Source: Bacteroidales bacterium (GTDB lineage Bacteria; Bacteroidota; Bacteroidia; Bacteroidales; UBA1715). From it: a stretch of 31,875 nt of DNA. The notes below the pieces were generated by a model. That model saw only the letters and a program-made list of their open reading frames with translations, searched no databases and was not told where the DNA came from. The position numbers were made by a program, and so were the translations under genes. This document shows positions 19,001 to 26,883 of the stretch, one piece after another. Where the stretch lies: the NCBI GenBank assembly GCA_016714605.1, contig JADKDL010000024.1:1-31875 (forward strand), read 5' to 3'. Each line of letters begins with the position of its first letter. Within the stretch, counting starts at the first letter, position 1.

Positions 19001-22000
19001 ATTGATATTTCTGTAAAAGGTGGTGTTACGCCTTATACTTATCAATGGACAAATAACGCTATAACTCAAGATTTATCTGGACTAGCTGCCGGTAAATATG
19101 CAGTTACTGTTACCGGTGCTTCGGGTTGTAATCGTAGTCTTGAGGCTTCTATAACTGAACCTGGTTTATTAGAAATTGCAGTAAAATCATCAACAGATAT
19201 TCTTTGTTTTGGTGGTAATAATGGTGCTATTAGTTTAAATGTTAAAGGTGGCAAAGCTCCTTACGCTTTTAGTTGGAGTAATGGTGCCATAACCCAAGAT
19301 ATTTTGACCTTAGTTGCCGGAAGCTATACCGTTAATGTTAAAGATGCTAATGCTTGTACTAATAGTATTTCTAAAAACATTAACCAACCAAAACCGCTGG
19401 TAGCTTCAATAGCCGATGTGAAAGATATTGCTTGTTCGGGCGATAGTACCGGAGCTGTATCAATTGATGTAACCGGAGGTACTACTCCTTATTCTTTCAA
19501 ATGGAGCAATGGTAGAACGACCGAAGATATTGACGGTCTAAAAATTGGCGATTATTCGGTTGAGGTTAAAGATGCTAATGGTTGTACCCAAACACTTAAA
19601 GCTTCTATAAAACAACCGCCGCTTTTGGTGAGCAAATTAGTTGCTGTTAAAGATGTTATTTGTAATGGTGAGAAAGAAGGTAGTATAGATATTTCCGTAT
19701 CAGGTGGTGTTACTCCTTATTTATATACGTGGAGCAATGGTATTAAAGAACAAGATTTATCTCTTATAAAGGCTGGTAAATATTCTGTAAAAATTCAAGA
19801 TGCAAATGGTTGTATTAGAAATATAAATGCCGAAGTAAAAGAACCTGAAATGTTGGTTGTTTCTATTGCCACTATCAAAGATATTAAGATAAATGGCAGA
19901 AATGATGGCGATGTTACTATTTCAGTAAGTGGCGGTGTGAGTCCTTATGCTTTCAGTTGGAGTAATGGGGCTGTTACTCAAAACATATCTACTTTGGTAG
20001 CAGGAAACTATTCGGTTATTGTGCTTGATAAGAATGCTTGTCGTCAAGATTTAAATGTCTCTGTAAAACAACCTGAAGCTATTGTTGTTAAGGTCGATAC
20101 AATAAATCATATCAAGTGTTACAATGAAAACACCGGATATGTGAAAGTTACTGCAACTGGTGGGGTAGAACCTTATACCTTTACTTGGAGCAATGGTCTG
20201 TCGGGGAGAACACTTAATTCGGTGAAAGCTGGTGATTATACATTGGTTGTAACCGATGCTAATGGTGCTAAAAAAGAAGAGCTAATAAAAATTATTCAAC
20301 CAGATTTGTTTGATGTGAGAATTAGTTCGGCAAACAATCCTACTTGTTTCGAATTAAATAATGGTTCCGTAGCTACTGAGATTAGAGGTGGTACTTCGCC
20401 ATATTATTTCTTGTGGAGCAATGGCATCACAACGCAAGATGTTAAAGGACTTACTTCTGGGAAATATGCTATTAAGGTTACCGATGCTCGTGGTTGTATG
20501 AAATCAGACAGTGTTGAACTTACCAAACCGCAACCTTTGGTTGTGAATTTACTTAATACTCAGCATGTAAAATGTAATGGTGAACCTAAGGGTGCTGTAA
20601 ATATTTCAGTAAGTGGTGGTGTGCCTCCTTATGATTATAATTGGAGTCATGGTTCTAAAGATAAAAATCTGGCTGGTATTTATGCAGGCAATTATTCTGT
20701 AAATGTTGTTGATTCTAATAATTGTCAAAAAACAATTAGTACCACAGTAAACGAACCTACTGAGCTAGTGGCGCGAATTGCAATTGTAAAAGATGTACCG
20801 TGTCAAGGACAAAGTCAGGGGTTCATTACTACGTCTGTTACCGGAGGTACTTTGCCGTATCGTTATGTTTGGAATACCGGCGATTCTGTTGCTAATATTA
20901 GCAATCTGAAAATTGGCGATTATGCAGTTACTATTTCTGATGCTAATAATTGTGTTAATAAACTTTCTGCTAAAATTATTGAGCCTGTTAAACTTACCGC
21001 TTTTGTCAATAATGTTACTAATATCAGTTGTTTCGGCGAAAAAGAAGGTGCTATAGATATAGCTGTAAAAGGTGGTGTAGCTCCTTATAAATTCTATTGG
21101 AATAATGGAAAAAGCGATCAGAGTTTGAGTAAAATCGGTGCGGGAGATTATAATGTGAAAATTACCGATGCTAATGGTTGTGAATTAACGCTTGAAACAA
21201 AAGTAACTGAGCCTAAACAGCTTCTTGCCGAGCTTACAGAACTTAAAAACATTAAATGTTTTGGTGAGAAAACAGGGTCTATAAATGTTACTATTTCTGG
21301 TGGTGTTGAGCCTTATGTTTATTCTTGGAGCAATGGTGCTATAACACAAGATTTAATGCAAATCCTTGCCGGAAGCTATACCCTTAAGGTGAGCGATTCT
21401 AAAGGCTGTTCAAATATTCTAAATGCCTCTGTTGAAGAACCTTTACCATTGGTTATTGAAACCGTTTCTACTACAAATATAAAATGTAATGGTGGAAAAG
21501 AAGGTGAAGTAACCATAGCAATCAAGGGTGGTGTAGCTCCTTATGTGTACACATGGAATAATGGTTTGCAGTCTAAAGATTTGCAAAGTATTGCTGCCGG
21601 AAAATATGAACTGAAAGTTGCCGATGCTAATGGTTGTATTAAAACTTCTCTTGCTGATGTTGTTGAACCTCCTTTACTTAAATTTAGTATAGATGCGGTT
21701 AAACATATCAGTTGTACCGGAGAAAGCAATGGTGCTGTAAATATTTCTGTTTCGGGTGGTACAATGCCTTACACCTATCAGTGGAGCAACGGTATGACAA
21801 CTCAAGATTTACTCAATGTTCCTGCCGGTAAGTATTCGGTTATTATACATGAAGGCAACGGCTGCGAATCTACTTTGGAGGTTACAATTACCGAACCCGA
21901 AAAATTTGTTGTCGGACTTACTTCTGTAGCTCATAATAAGTGCTATGGCGATAAAAATGGCGATATTCAAATTACCGCAACCGGTGGTACCGTTCCTTAC

Positions 22001-22711
22001 GTATTTAATTGGAGTAATGGAGCAAAAACTCAAAATCTGTCAAGCATAGGTGCAGCAGATTATTCAGTTCTCGTTTCTGATGCCAATGGTTGTAATCATA
22101 CCATAAAAACAACTATTGAACAACCCGAGAATTTGGTTCTTACCGTAGATTCTGCTAGAAACGTAAAATGTTGCGGCGATACAAGTGGTGCTATTTTTAT
22201 TTCGGTTAAGGGTGGGGTAGGTCCTTATCAGTATTTGTGGAGTCATGGTAAAACTTCGCAAGATGTTACCGGATTGGTTGAAGGTCAGTATACCGTTACC
22301 GTTACCGATGCCAATGGCTGTAAGATAAATACTCCTGAAGAAGGTGCTACTATTTATGAAAAAATCATTGCTCAAGGTAAATTCATTACTCGCGATATTC
22401 TTTTTGATATAGGTAAAGCAACCATTAAAGAGAAATCTTTTATTGAGATAAGCAGAATAGCTTCATTTATGAAAGAACACCCCGAAATTAGATTCAGTAT
22501 TGAAGGACATACAGACAATCAAGGCGATGATTTGGCTAACATGACTCTATCAAAACAGAGATCTGCAGCTATCAAAGAAAGTTTGATTAAGTTTGGTATT
22601 ACCGCTAGCCGTCTTGAAACTGCCGGTAAAGGAGAAACTGTTCCTGTTGATTCTAACTTAACCCCAGAAGGTCGTGCTAATAACAGAAGGGTAGAATTTA
22701 TTCCGCTCTAG
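16097..22711 (+). CDS. Giant exported protein: 27 SprB-type repeats plus C-terminal OmpA domain
   Basis: A 2204-residue protein in one uninterrupted frame. A signal peptide covers about 1-25 (RHFVVCLLLIVFLFGKLYSQ, no lipobox). From about residue 38 to 2076 there are 27 repeats of 76 residues of the SprB type (Pfam SprB). Consensus elements are a CxGDxxGxI start, VxGGxxPYxxxWSNG, TQDL, AGxYxVxVTDANGC and an EP/QP end. The last 110 residues are an OmpA-like domain (FDIGKATIKEKSF, FSIEGHTDNQGDD, LETAGKGE, RANNRRVEFIP), which binds peptidoglycan in this family. SprB itself is the gliding adhesin of Flavobacterium, exported by the type IX system. Here there is no type IX C-terminal signal and no PorP/SprF gene beside it. 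The protein may be periplasmic or wall-anchored; a role in adhesion or envelope stability is inferred. Confidence 0.92.
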   Translation: MQLRTRHFVVCLLLIVFLFGKLYSQTGTKITQTSIVEAKLNSVLHINCNGDKKGAINIMVSGGIPPYSYLWSNGAVTQDIAGLAAGKYTVIVRDSYGCPDTLVVDVKEPPKLSVVVDSVRDILCYGYKHGRVDVSVVGGVPPYVYSWSNESTAQDLINVEAGEYALLVTDAKNCQEIASALVKQNPLIVKSNEKVQNVSCSGDSTGVIDINVVGGVPPYSYTWTSGKTSEDLNGLVAGEYTVMVRDNRGCYESYSTKVSEPDPIVIKLDEVRHINCSGDKSGAINVDVSGGLKPYIYKWNESFATTQDLAGLDAGEYKLVVEDGKKCTKTLKQTINEPEKLVINVEKVKNVLTYGGSDGAIYINVTGGISPYDFNWSNGAKSKDIANVNANNYICRITDKNKCVNTLSVNISQPALLEASISLVENIKCFGDKKGAISVNVKGGVTPYKFKWSNGDSTQNIKNIPAGTYSLLITDANGITKTLKATVEQPTKLISSLQSVANVACYGDFEGIVDINVNGGTPPYIYNWSNGAKTQDLSKVLAGSYSVKIIDKNNCTDSLKAKVEQSPKLEVSAKEVVDIKCFGKAEGSVSIIVSGGVAPYLFNWSNGAKLQNLSQLNAGQYSLKVSDTKGCTQSVDVRIKEPALMVSSITEVVNVKCKGDSTGAVKINVVGGTAPYAFKWSNAKTEKDNVLLKAGSYSVNITDANGCLNTLSTTVIEPSKLTSIIAKVTNIDCFGESTGGVDVTIGGGVSPYIYKWSNNATTQNLVGVKQGEYSLLVKDQNNCTSELKASIIQNKELLSTVEALTHVACNGDKTGAAKLSVKGGVEPYVFKWSNGGTMRDLAAVKAGQYYLVITDAKGCNTNVNVTLNEPPLFEGEFATIKQISCHGDADGEVITNFKGGVVPYTYSWSNLQTTKDIKTLIAGTYSVTATDKNGCKKSLSTTIEQPTKLELNLISTTNNLCAGERNGAIDISVKGGVTPYTYQWTNNAITQDLSGLAAGKYAVTVTGASGCNRSLEASITEPGLLEIAVKSSTDILCFGGNNGAISLNVKGGKAPYAFSWSNGAITQDILTLVAGSYTVNVKDANACTNSISKNINQPKPLVASIADVKDIACSGDSTGAVSIDVTGGTTPYSFKWSNGRTTEDIDGLKIGDYSVEVKDANGCTQTLKASIKQPPLLVSKLVAVKDVICNGEKEGSIDISVSGGVTPYLYTWSNGIKEQDLSLIKAGKYSVKIQDANGCIRNINAEVKEPEMLVVSIATIKDIKINGRNDGDVTISVSGGVSPYAFSWSNGAVTQNISTLVAGNYSVIVLDKNACRQDLNVSVKQPEAIVVKVDTINHIKCYNENTGYVKVTATGGVEPYTFTWSNGLSGRTLNSVKAGDYTLVVTDANGAKKEELIKIIQPDLFDVRISSANNPTCFELNNGSVATEIRGGTSPYYFLWSNGITTQDVKGLTSGKYAIKVTDARGCMKSDSVELTKPQPLVVNLLNTQHVKCNGEPKGAVNISVSGGVPPYDYNWSHGSKDKNLAGIYAGNYSVNVVDSNNCQKTISTTVNEPTELVARIAIVKDVPCQGQSQGFITTSVTGGTLPYRYVWNTGDSVANISNLKIGDYAVTISDANNCVNKLSAKIIEPVKLTAFVNNVTNISCFGEKEGAIDIAVKGGVAPYKFYWNNGKSDQSLSKIGAGDYNVKITDANGCELTLETKVTEPKQLLAELTELKNIKCFGEKTGSINVTISGGVEPYVYSWSNGAITQDLMQILAGSYTLKVSDSKGCSNILNASVEEPLPLVIETVSTTNIKCNGGKEGEVTIAIKGGVAPYVYTWNNGLQSKDLQSIAAGKYELKVADANGCIKTSLADVVEPPLLKFSIDAVKHISCTGESNGAVNISVSGGTMPYTYQWSNGMTTQDLLNVPAGKYSVIIHEGNGCESTLEVTITEPEKFVVGLTSVAHNKCYGDKNGDIQITATGGTVPYVFNWSNGAKTQNLSSIGAADYSVLVSDANGCNHTIKTTIEQPENLVLTVDSARNVKCCGDTSGAIFISVKGGVGPYQYLWSHGKTSQDVTGLVEGQYTVTVTDANGCKINTPEEGATIYEKIIAQGKFITRDILFDIGKATIKEKSFIEISRIASFMKEHPEIRFSIEGHTDNQGDDLANMTLSKQRSAAIKESLIKFGITASRLETAGKGETVPVDSNLTPEGRANNRRVEFIPL
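16208..22330 (+). repeat. 27 tandem 228-base coding repeats (76 residues each)
   Basis: The first conserved Cys codon is at 16238 (residue 48) and that of repeat 27 at 22169 (residue 2025). Twenty-six steps over 1977 residues give 76.0 residues per repeat, so spacing is nearly invariant. DNA copies have diverged while protein positions are kept, showing an old array under selection rather than recent slippage. Repeats 5 and 17 lack the first Cys and repeats 6 and 18 lack the second. Confidence 0.9.
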
Positions 22712-22742
22712 TATTTATATCTGTTTAATAATTCACTTATAT

Positions 22743-22777
22743 GTCTTGATAGGTTATGATCTGTAATCTATCAAGAC
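22743..22777. terminator. Inverted repeat after the giant gene, possible terminator
   Basis: GTCTTGATAG (22743-22752) and CTATCAAGAC (22768-22777) are perfect 10-base arms with a 15-base loop, 32 bases after the stop codon at 22711. There is no clean T run afterwards (CTAAAAATG), so it may only stabilise the mRNA end. Confidence 0.45.
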
Positions 22778-22857
22778 TAAAAATGTTGTCAGGCAGTCCA
22801 AACAAATCATGGAACAGAAATATACAGAATAGAAGGTTTGAGGTATGTATGTTGGAA

Positions 22858-22867
22858 TGTTGGCAAC
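22858..22867. repeat. Left copy of a 10-base inverted repeat bordering the DUF262 cassette
   Basis: TGTTGGCAAC lies 55 bases before the first DUF262 gene. Its exact reverse complement GTTGCCAACA is at 26366-26375, 25 bases after the second gene ends. The pair may mark the edges of an inserted unit. Confidence 0.4.
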
Positions 22868-22922
22868 AAATGTAAAAAAGACCTCCGAACGATAAACAGC
22901 CATAAGTGAAATAGCAAAAGGA

Positions 22923-24371
22923 ATGGATATTAAAGAAAAGAACAAAATTTTAGCCGGAACAGCTCTGTTTAAAAGCATATTTACTTTTGAAGGCGGTTAC
23001 TCTATTAAAATACCTGACTATCAGCGACCGTATGTATGGAATGCCGAAAAGGTAGAAACCCTTATAAACGACCTGCAATACCATATCGAGCACAATAGCG
23101 GGGAACCCTACTATATGGGTAGCATTTTGTTCTTTTGCCAAAATGGGGCTTACGAAATTATTGACGGGCAACAACGGCTTACCTCACTGCTTATTTTAGA
23201 CAAAATTGCCAATAATGGACAAAGCATATTAACGAACTATAAGGAGGAGATAAAATTCTTTTTCAACTCACCCATTTCAAAAAAAAACATAGTGGATGTA
23301 AAAAACTATGTAAATGACTATAAAACCGATTGGTTGCAACATAATTGGAACAAAGTAATTTCCGATTTGGCTTTCTCGGTAATAGTTACCAATAGGCAAG
23401 ACGATGCCTTTTCTTTTTTCGAAACCCAAAACAACCGTGGCGTAAAATTGGGTGCAGCCGATTATCTGAAATCATTTCACCTGCGCGAGCTCAGGGAAGA
23501 AGAAAGAAAACAGGTTGCATTTGCCAAACAATGGGATGCAAATAACACCAATCAGTTTTTAAACTATTTGTTCAATCAGGTAATATGGCGTGGTCGCTCA
23601 TGGAAAGGCAGCAATGTTTGGTACGAATCGCAAGACGATGTATTGCAGGAATTTCAAAAGAAAACCCGTGACCCAGAAATTAAGAATCAAGTTCAGATTT
23701 TCCCAACGGTAAAAAACAAAATAGCACACGCTATACGGTACGATGAAACTGTCGGCATCATGCTCGATACCTCGCCCATAGCATTAAATTCGCACGCCAT
23801 TAATTATCCCTTTGCCTTGCGTCAACCCATTGAAAAGGGCATTGGCTTTTTTCTCTATTCTGAGCGGTATTCAGCTATGTATCATTTTTTGTTTCATACC
23901 GAACATTCACAAAATAGTGAGTTGTTTAAGTTCAAGGAATTTTATAAAGCCATTTACATCTATAGTGGAATGTCGGAGTATTTGACATCGTTATATCGCT
24001 TGTCTATGGTTTTGTATTACGACAAGTTCGAATCCGAAGAAATTTACAAGTTTGCCAAATATCTCGATTATTTTATTGGCGTTTACCGTGTTGAATTGAG
24101 CAGCATCTACGATAAATCTGCCTTAAAAATATTAAAAGGCACGAAGCAAAATTTGCTCGATATTATTTCTCAGGCATTTATTCCAAAACAAGTTACTGAT
24201 TTTATAATGGAAAATACCAACGATGCGATATTCAGAGACGAAACCATTCCGCTGGTAAAAGAAAATGGGCAACTTATTTATGCTGTACGAAGTAACTACA
24301 AAAGAGCATTGCTTAAATATTACGAAAAAGAAGACCAAACAAGTTTAAAAGCATTAAAAGAGTGGATATAG
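22923..24371 (+). CDS. DUF262 (GmrSD N-terminal-like) protein, no nuclease domain seen
   Basis: A 482-residue protein whose N-terminal DUF262 domain carries IPDYQRPYVWN near 31-41, YYMGSILFF, the family signature IDGQQRLTSLLIL (Asp81 onward) and FFETQNNRGVKLGAADYLKS near 167-186. The ParB-like DUF262 fold hydrolyses nucleotides in GmrS and SspE. The C-terminal half is helical and has no DUF1524 His-Asn motif, unlike its downstream partner. The two genes are almost overlapping (stop at 24371, next ATG at 24374), so the proteins should be made together. A role as sensor and NTPase subunit of a restriction or anti-phage system against modified DNA is inferred from the family. The start is the ATG at 22923, after an AAAAGG site. 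Confidence 0.85.
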   Translation: MDIKEKNKILAGTALFKSIFTFEGGYSIKIPDYQRPYVWNAEKVETLINDLQYHIEHNSGEPYYMGSILFFCQNGAYEIIDGQQRLTSLLILDKIANNGQSILTNYKEEIKFFFNSPISKKNIVDVKNYVNDYKTDWLQHNWNKVISDLAFSVIVTNRQDDAFSFFETQNNRGVKLGAADYLKSFHLRELREEERKQVAFAKQWDANNTNQFLNYLFNQVIWRGRSWKGSNVWYESQDDVLQEFQKKTRDPEIKNQVQIFPTVKNKIAHAIRYDETVGIMLDTSPIALNSHAINYPFALRQPIEKGIGFFLYSERYSAMYHFLFHTEHSQNSELFKFKEFYKAIYIYSGMSEYLTSLYRLSMVLYYDKFESEEIYKFAKYLDYFIGVYRVELSSIYDKSALKILKGTKQNLLDIISQAFIPKQVTDFIMENTNDAIFRDETIPLVKENGQLIYAVRSNYKRALLKYYEKEDQTSLKALKEWI

Positions 24372-24373
24372 TT

Positions 24374-26341
24374 ATGATTGAAGATTTAATAGTTACCCGC
24401 AATTTATCCATAAAGTCGGATTTAATTACATTGAAAGATGTAGTTGAAAACGAACGCTTTTATTCTATTCCGCTTTATCAACGATTGTATGTATGGGGCG
24501 AAGACCAGGTTACTACCTTGCTCGAAGATTTAGAAAGAGCCACCAAAACTCCCGATAATTACTATTTCTTAGGTGGTACTATGATTATTAGCAATAAAAA
24601 CAAATACGATTTAATTGACGGGCAACAACGATTTACAACACTTTGGTTGCTGAGTTATGAGTTAAGAAATGAGTTAGAATCCTTTGCTTATGCTCATATT
24701 AACAAGGTTTATGTAAAACGTCTTTCGTTTGCCATCAGAGATTTTGCCGATCAATATTTTACAAACCCCGATAACTATTCGCTGCTTACAAATGAAGAAA
24801 AATTGCAGCTCGAAGGTATAACCCAAGCACAAAAAACAATACAAACATTTTTAAATGCCGAAGAAAGAGGAAACACCAGAGAGTTTAAGCAAAAGCTAAC
24901 AAAACTTCTTTTTGAAAAAGTCGCTTTTATTGAAACAGAAATGCCTGCTGGTATTGATGAAAACAGACTTTTTGAGGTTTTAAATAACAGGGGCGTGCAA
25001 CTTCAGCATCACGAAATAATAAAATCAAAACTAATTCAATATCTACCGGATGATGAAAAAAGAAAATACGCTCAGATTTGGGAAGCTTGTTCCATTATGG
25101 ATAACTATATTGAAAAGAATATAAAAGACGTTTGTGGATTCAAATGGGGAGATATAACCCAAAAAGAAACAGAAGAAGATACTGAAATTGGTTTGCCCGC
25201 AGATATAATAAATCGTATTGCTAAATCAACATCCGATTATGAAGACAAGCATTTGAGCGAAATACTTGAGTTGGATAAATATGATTTGAAAGAAAATAAT
25301 GAAGACTACGACTACGATTCGGGAAAGGTAAGAAGCATTATCAGTTTCCCGATGTTTCTGCAACACACTTTAAGAATTTTCATCTTTAAAAACAAATACG
25401 AAGGTTGTTCAACAAGCAAAGTTGCAGAGGTAAATGAAAAAAAATTAATCGAAACATTTGAAAACCATTTTTATCCCTATTATCTCAACGAAACCAATGT
25501 AAAAGCATTTATTGAATTACTCTTGAAGCTTCGAATAAATTTTGATAAACATGTTATTAAATGGATTGAAAAAGAAGCTAATCAGGAAATTCATCTCATA
25601 AAAAGATTGTATCAGAATAAAAAGGTACTGCAACGAAAAGAGCTATTAAGCAATGAAGGTTTTGCTTTATTGCAAAGTATGCTTTACCACTCGCAACAGA
25701 TAACTACTTTATACTGGCTTACTCCGTTTTTACACAAAACTTTACAAGAAGACAATTCTGAGAATCTTTACAAGTACCTTTTAAAACTCGACAACTTAAT
25801 GTTTTGCTCTGAACTATCAGAGGAACTGAGCTTAAGGAGTTGGAATTTGATTGAAAATGAATTGACTGTTTTTAAAGCCGATATTTCTGCTTTAAGAAAA
25901 CCAAGCGGTACTACTTTTTGGAGTTATTGGTTTTATAAAACAGACTTTATTCTATGGTACTTAAAAGCAAGTGAACAAGGCGATGACTGGAAAAATTATC
26001 GAATGACGAAGAAAAATTCTGTTGAGCATATTTCGCCACAGAATAGAAGGGAGTATGACGAGAATATACTTTGGGATGAGAACGAAACTCTTTCCGATGA
26101 TGAAAAAAAGAAACGTCTCGATGATTTTGGCAATTTGGTTTTATTGGCTGTTGGCATGAACTCTGAATATTCCAATAAGAGTTTTGCAGAAAAACGCACA
26201 TCATTTTTTGAAAAGAAGAGATTAGATTCATTGAAATCTGCTTTAATCTTCGAAAATCAAAAATGGAATTGGACTTTGTGCGAAAAACATAGAAATGAAA
26301 TGATTGCTTTATTTGTAGATTATTTTACAAAAACAATGTAA
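24374..26341 (+). CDS. DUF262-DUF1524 protein (GmrSD/SspE-like endonuclease)
   Basis: A 655-residue protein with both halves of the GmrSD architecture. DUF262 at the N-terminus contains IPLYQRLYVWGEDQV near 30-44, YYFLGGTMI, IDGQQRFTTLWLL with Asp82, and LFEVLNNRGVQLQHHEIIKS. DUF1524 at the C-terminus has the HNH-like motif VEHISPQNR with His552, then FGNLVLLAVGMNSEYSNKSF, where Asn and the K/R of the fold follow. GmrSD cleaves glucosylated hydroxymethylcytosine DNA, and SspE acts on phosphorothioate-marked systems. Which modification is recognised here is unknown. I use ATG 24374. An in-frame GTG at 24362 inside the previous gene would add four residues. No methylase or phosphorothioation genes are nearby, so it may act alone (type IV). 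Confidence 0.88.
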   Translation: MIEDLIVTRNLSIKSDLITLKDVVENERFYSIPLYQRLYVWGEDQVTTLLEDLERATKTPDNYYFLGGTMIISNKNKYDLIDGQQRFTTLWLLSYELRNELESFAYAHINKVYVKRLSFAIRDFADQYFTNPDNYSLLTNEEKLQLEGITQAQKTIQTFLNAEERGNTREFKQKLTKLLFEKVAFIETEMPAGIDENRLFEVLNNRGVQLQHHEIIKSKLIQYLPDDEKRKYAQIWEACSIMDNYIEKNIKDVCGFKWGDITQKETEEDTEIGLPADIINRIAKSTSDYEDKHLSEILELDKYDLKENNEDYDYDSGKVRSIISFPMFLQHTLRIFIFKNKYEGCSTSKVAEVNEKKLIETFENHFYPYYLNETNVKAFIELLLKLRINFDKHVIKWIEKEANQEIHLIKRLYQNKKVLQRKELLSNEGFALLQSMLYHSQQITTLYWLTPFLHKTLQEDNSENLYKYLLKLDNLMFCSELSEELSLRSWNLIENELTVFKADISALRKPSGTTFWSYWFYKTDFILWYLKASEQGDDWKNYRMTKKNSVEHISPQNRREYDENILWDENETLSDDEKKKRLDDFGNLVLLAVGMNSEYSNKSFAEKRTSFFEKKRLDSLKSALIFENQKWNWTLCEKHRNEMIALFVDYFTKTM

Positions 26342-26365
26342 AATCAGATGAATGAATGAACACCA

Positions 26366-26505
26366 GTTGCCAACAAGCAATCATACGCCATGCGGGTTTC
26401 AGAGCAATTTGCAAGTTCAGTTCCCGCATGCAAGGTTCGTAATGAGTGATAGGTACGCAGCCACGCAATACCGTACGTCGCATACCGCCGTCCGCTTGGC
26501 GCAAG
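26366..26505. repeat. Structured GC-rich element, attC-like or dispersed palindrome
   Basis: A stretch of 140 bases, markedly GC-richer than both flanks and without a gene. It opens with GTTGCCAACAAGC and closes with GCTTGGCGCAAG (26494-26505), which are partly inverse. Inside, CATGCGGG (26389-26396) pairs with CCCGCATG (26423-26430), and CCGTACG and GCAGCCACGC follow. Such a long folded element behind a short gene unit recalls integron attC sites (R'' and R' boxes with a big imperfect palindrome). The boxes do not match RYYYAAC / GTTRRRY perfectly, so this is only one reading. I have the impression that similar elements are dispersed in Bacteroidota intergenic DNA. Confidence 0.5.
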
Positions 26506-26589
26506 GTTCTGAAAGTACCACCACAGGATAAAGAAAATATAATTTAAGGATATAAATAAATACTAAGAAAATTTAAAAATTATTTAATT

Positions 26590-26826
26590 ATGGAAGAAAT
26601 TGATTTTAAAAATCCAGTGTGGAAAAGCCTTGTTTTAAAAAAGAAACAAGTTGTATTGAATTTTTTACCGGCAAAAATCTTATTATCCCGATTGCAATTG
26701 TCAATCACAAATGAATCGAAGGCTGAAGATATTGAACAAGCAGCGAAAGAAATTTTCCAGCTTTACCTTAAAAGTAAAGATTTGCCGAATGCCAAAAAAG
26801 ATATTTTACTCCTAATTAATAAGTAA
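26590..26826 (+). CDS. Small helical protein, function unknown
   Basis: A 78-residue, Lys-rich, all-helical protein, not recognised. It has no signal peptide. It begins MEEIDFKNPVWKSLVLKK and continues with KILLSRLQLSITNESKAEDI and an acidic/Leu-rich helix ending LLLINK. It sits 57 bases before the FIST-like gene, on the same strand, and may be co-transcribed with it. Its AT content matches that neighbour. An AT-rich TATAATTT box precedes it by about 45 bases. Confidence 0.6.
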   Translation: MEEIDFKNPVWKSLVLKKKQVVLNFLPAKILLSRLQLSITNESKAEDIEQAAKEIFQLYLKSKDLPNAKKDILLLINK

Positions 26827-26883
26827 TTATATTTTAATAGGAATAAAAAAAGTGTTTAATTATTAATATTAAAAAGTAAGGTG

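Noticed and set aside
22064..22375. Minus-strand open frame of 103 codons inside the giant gene
   Set aside because: It is a shadow of the repeat frame; such antisense frames recur at many repeats because of their codon pattern.
16097..22711. Giant protein as a type IX secretion cargo
   Set aside because: The C-terminus is an OmpA-like domain and lacks the beta-sandwich sorting domain; the signal peptide alone does not show type IX export.
24362..24376. GTG start at 24362 for the second DUF262 gene
   Set aside because: ATG at 24374 directly follows the stop of the first gene and adds no lost domain; the GTG gives only four extra residues.
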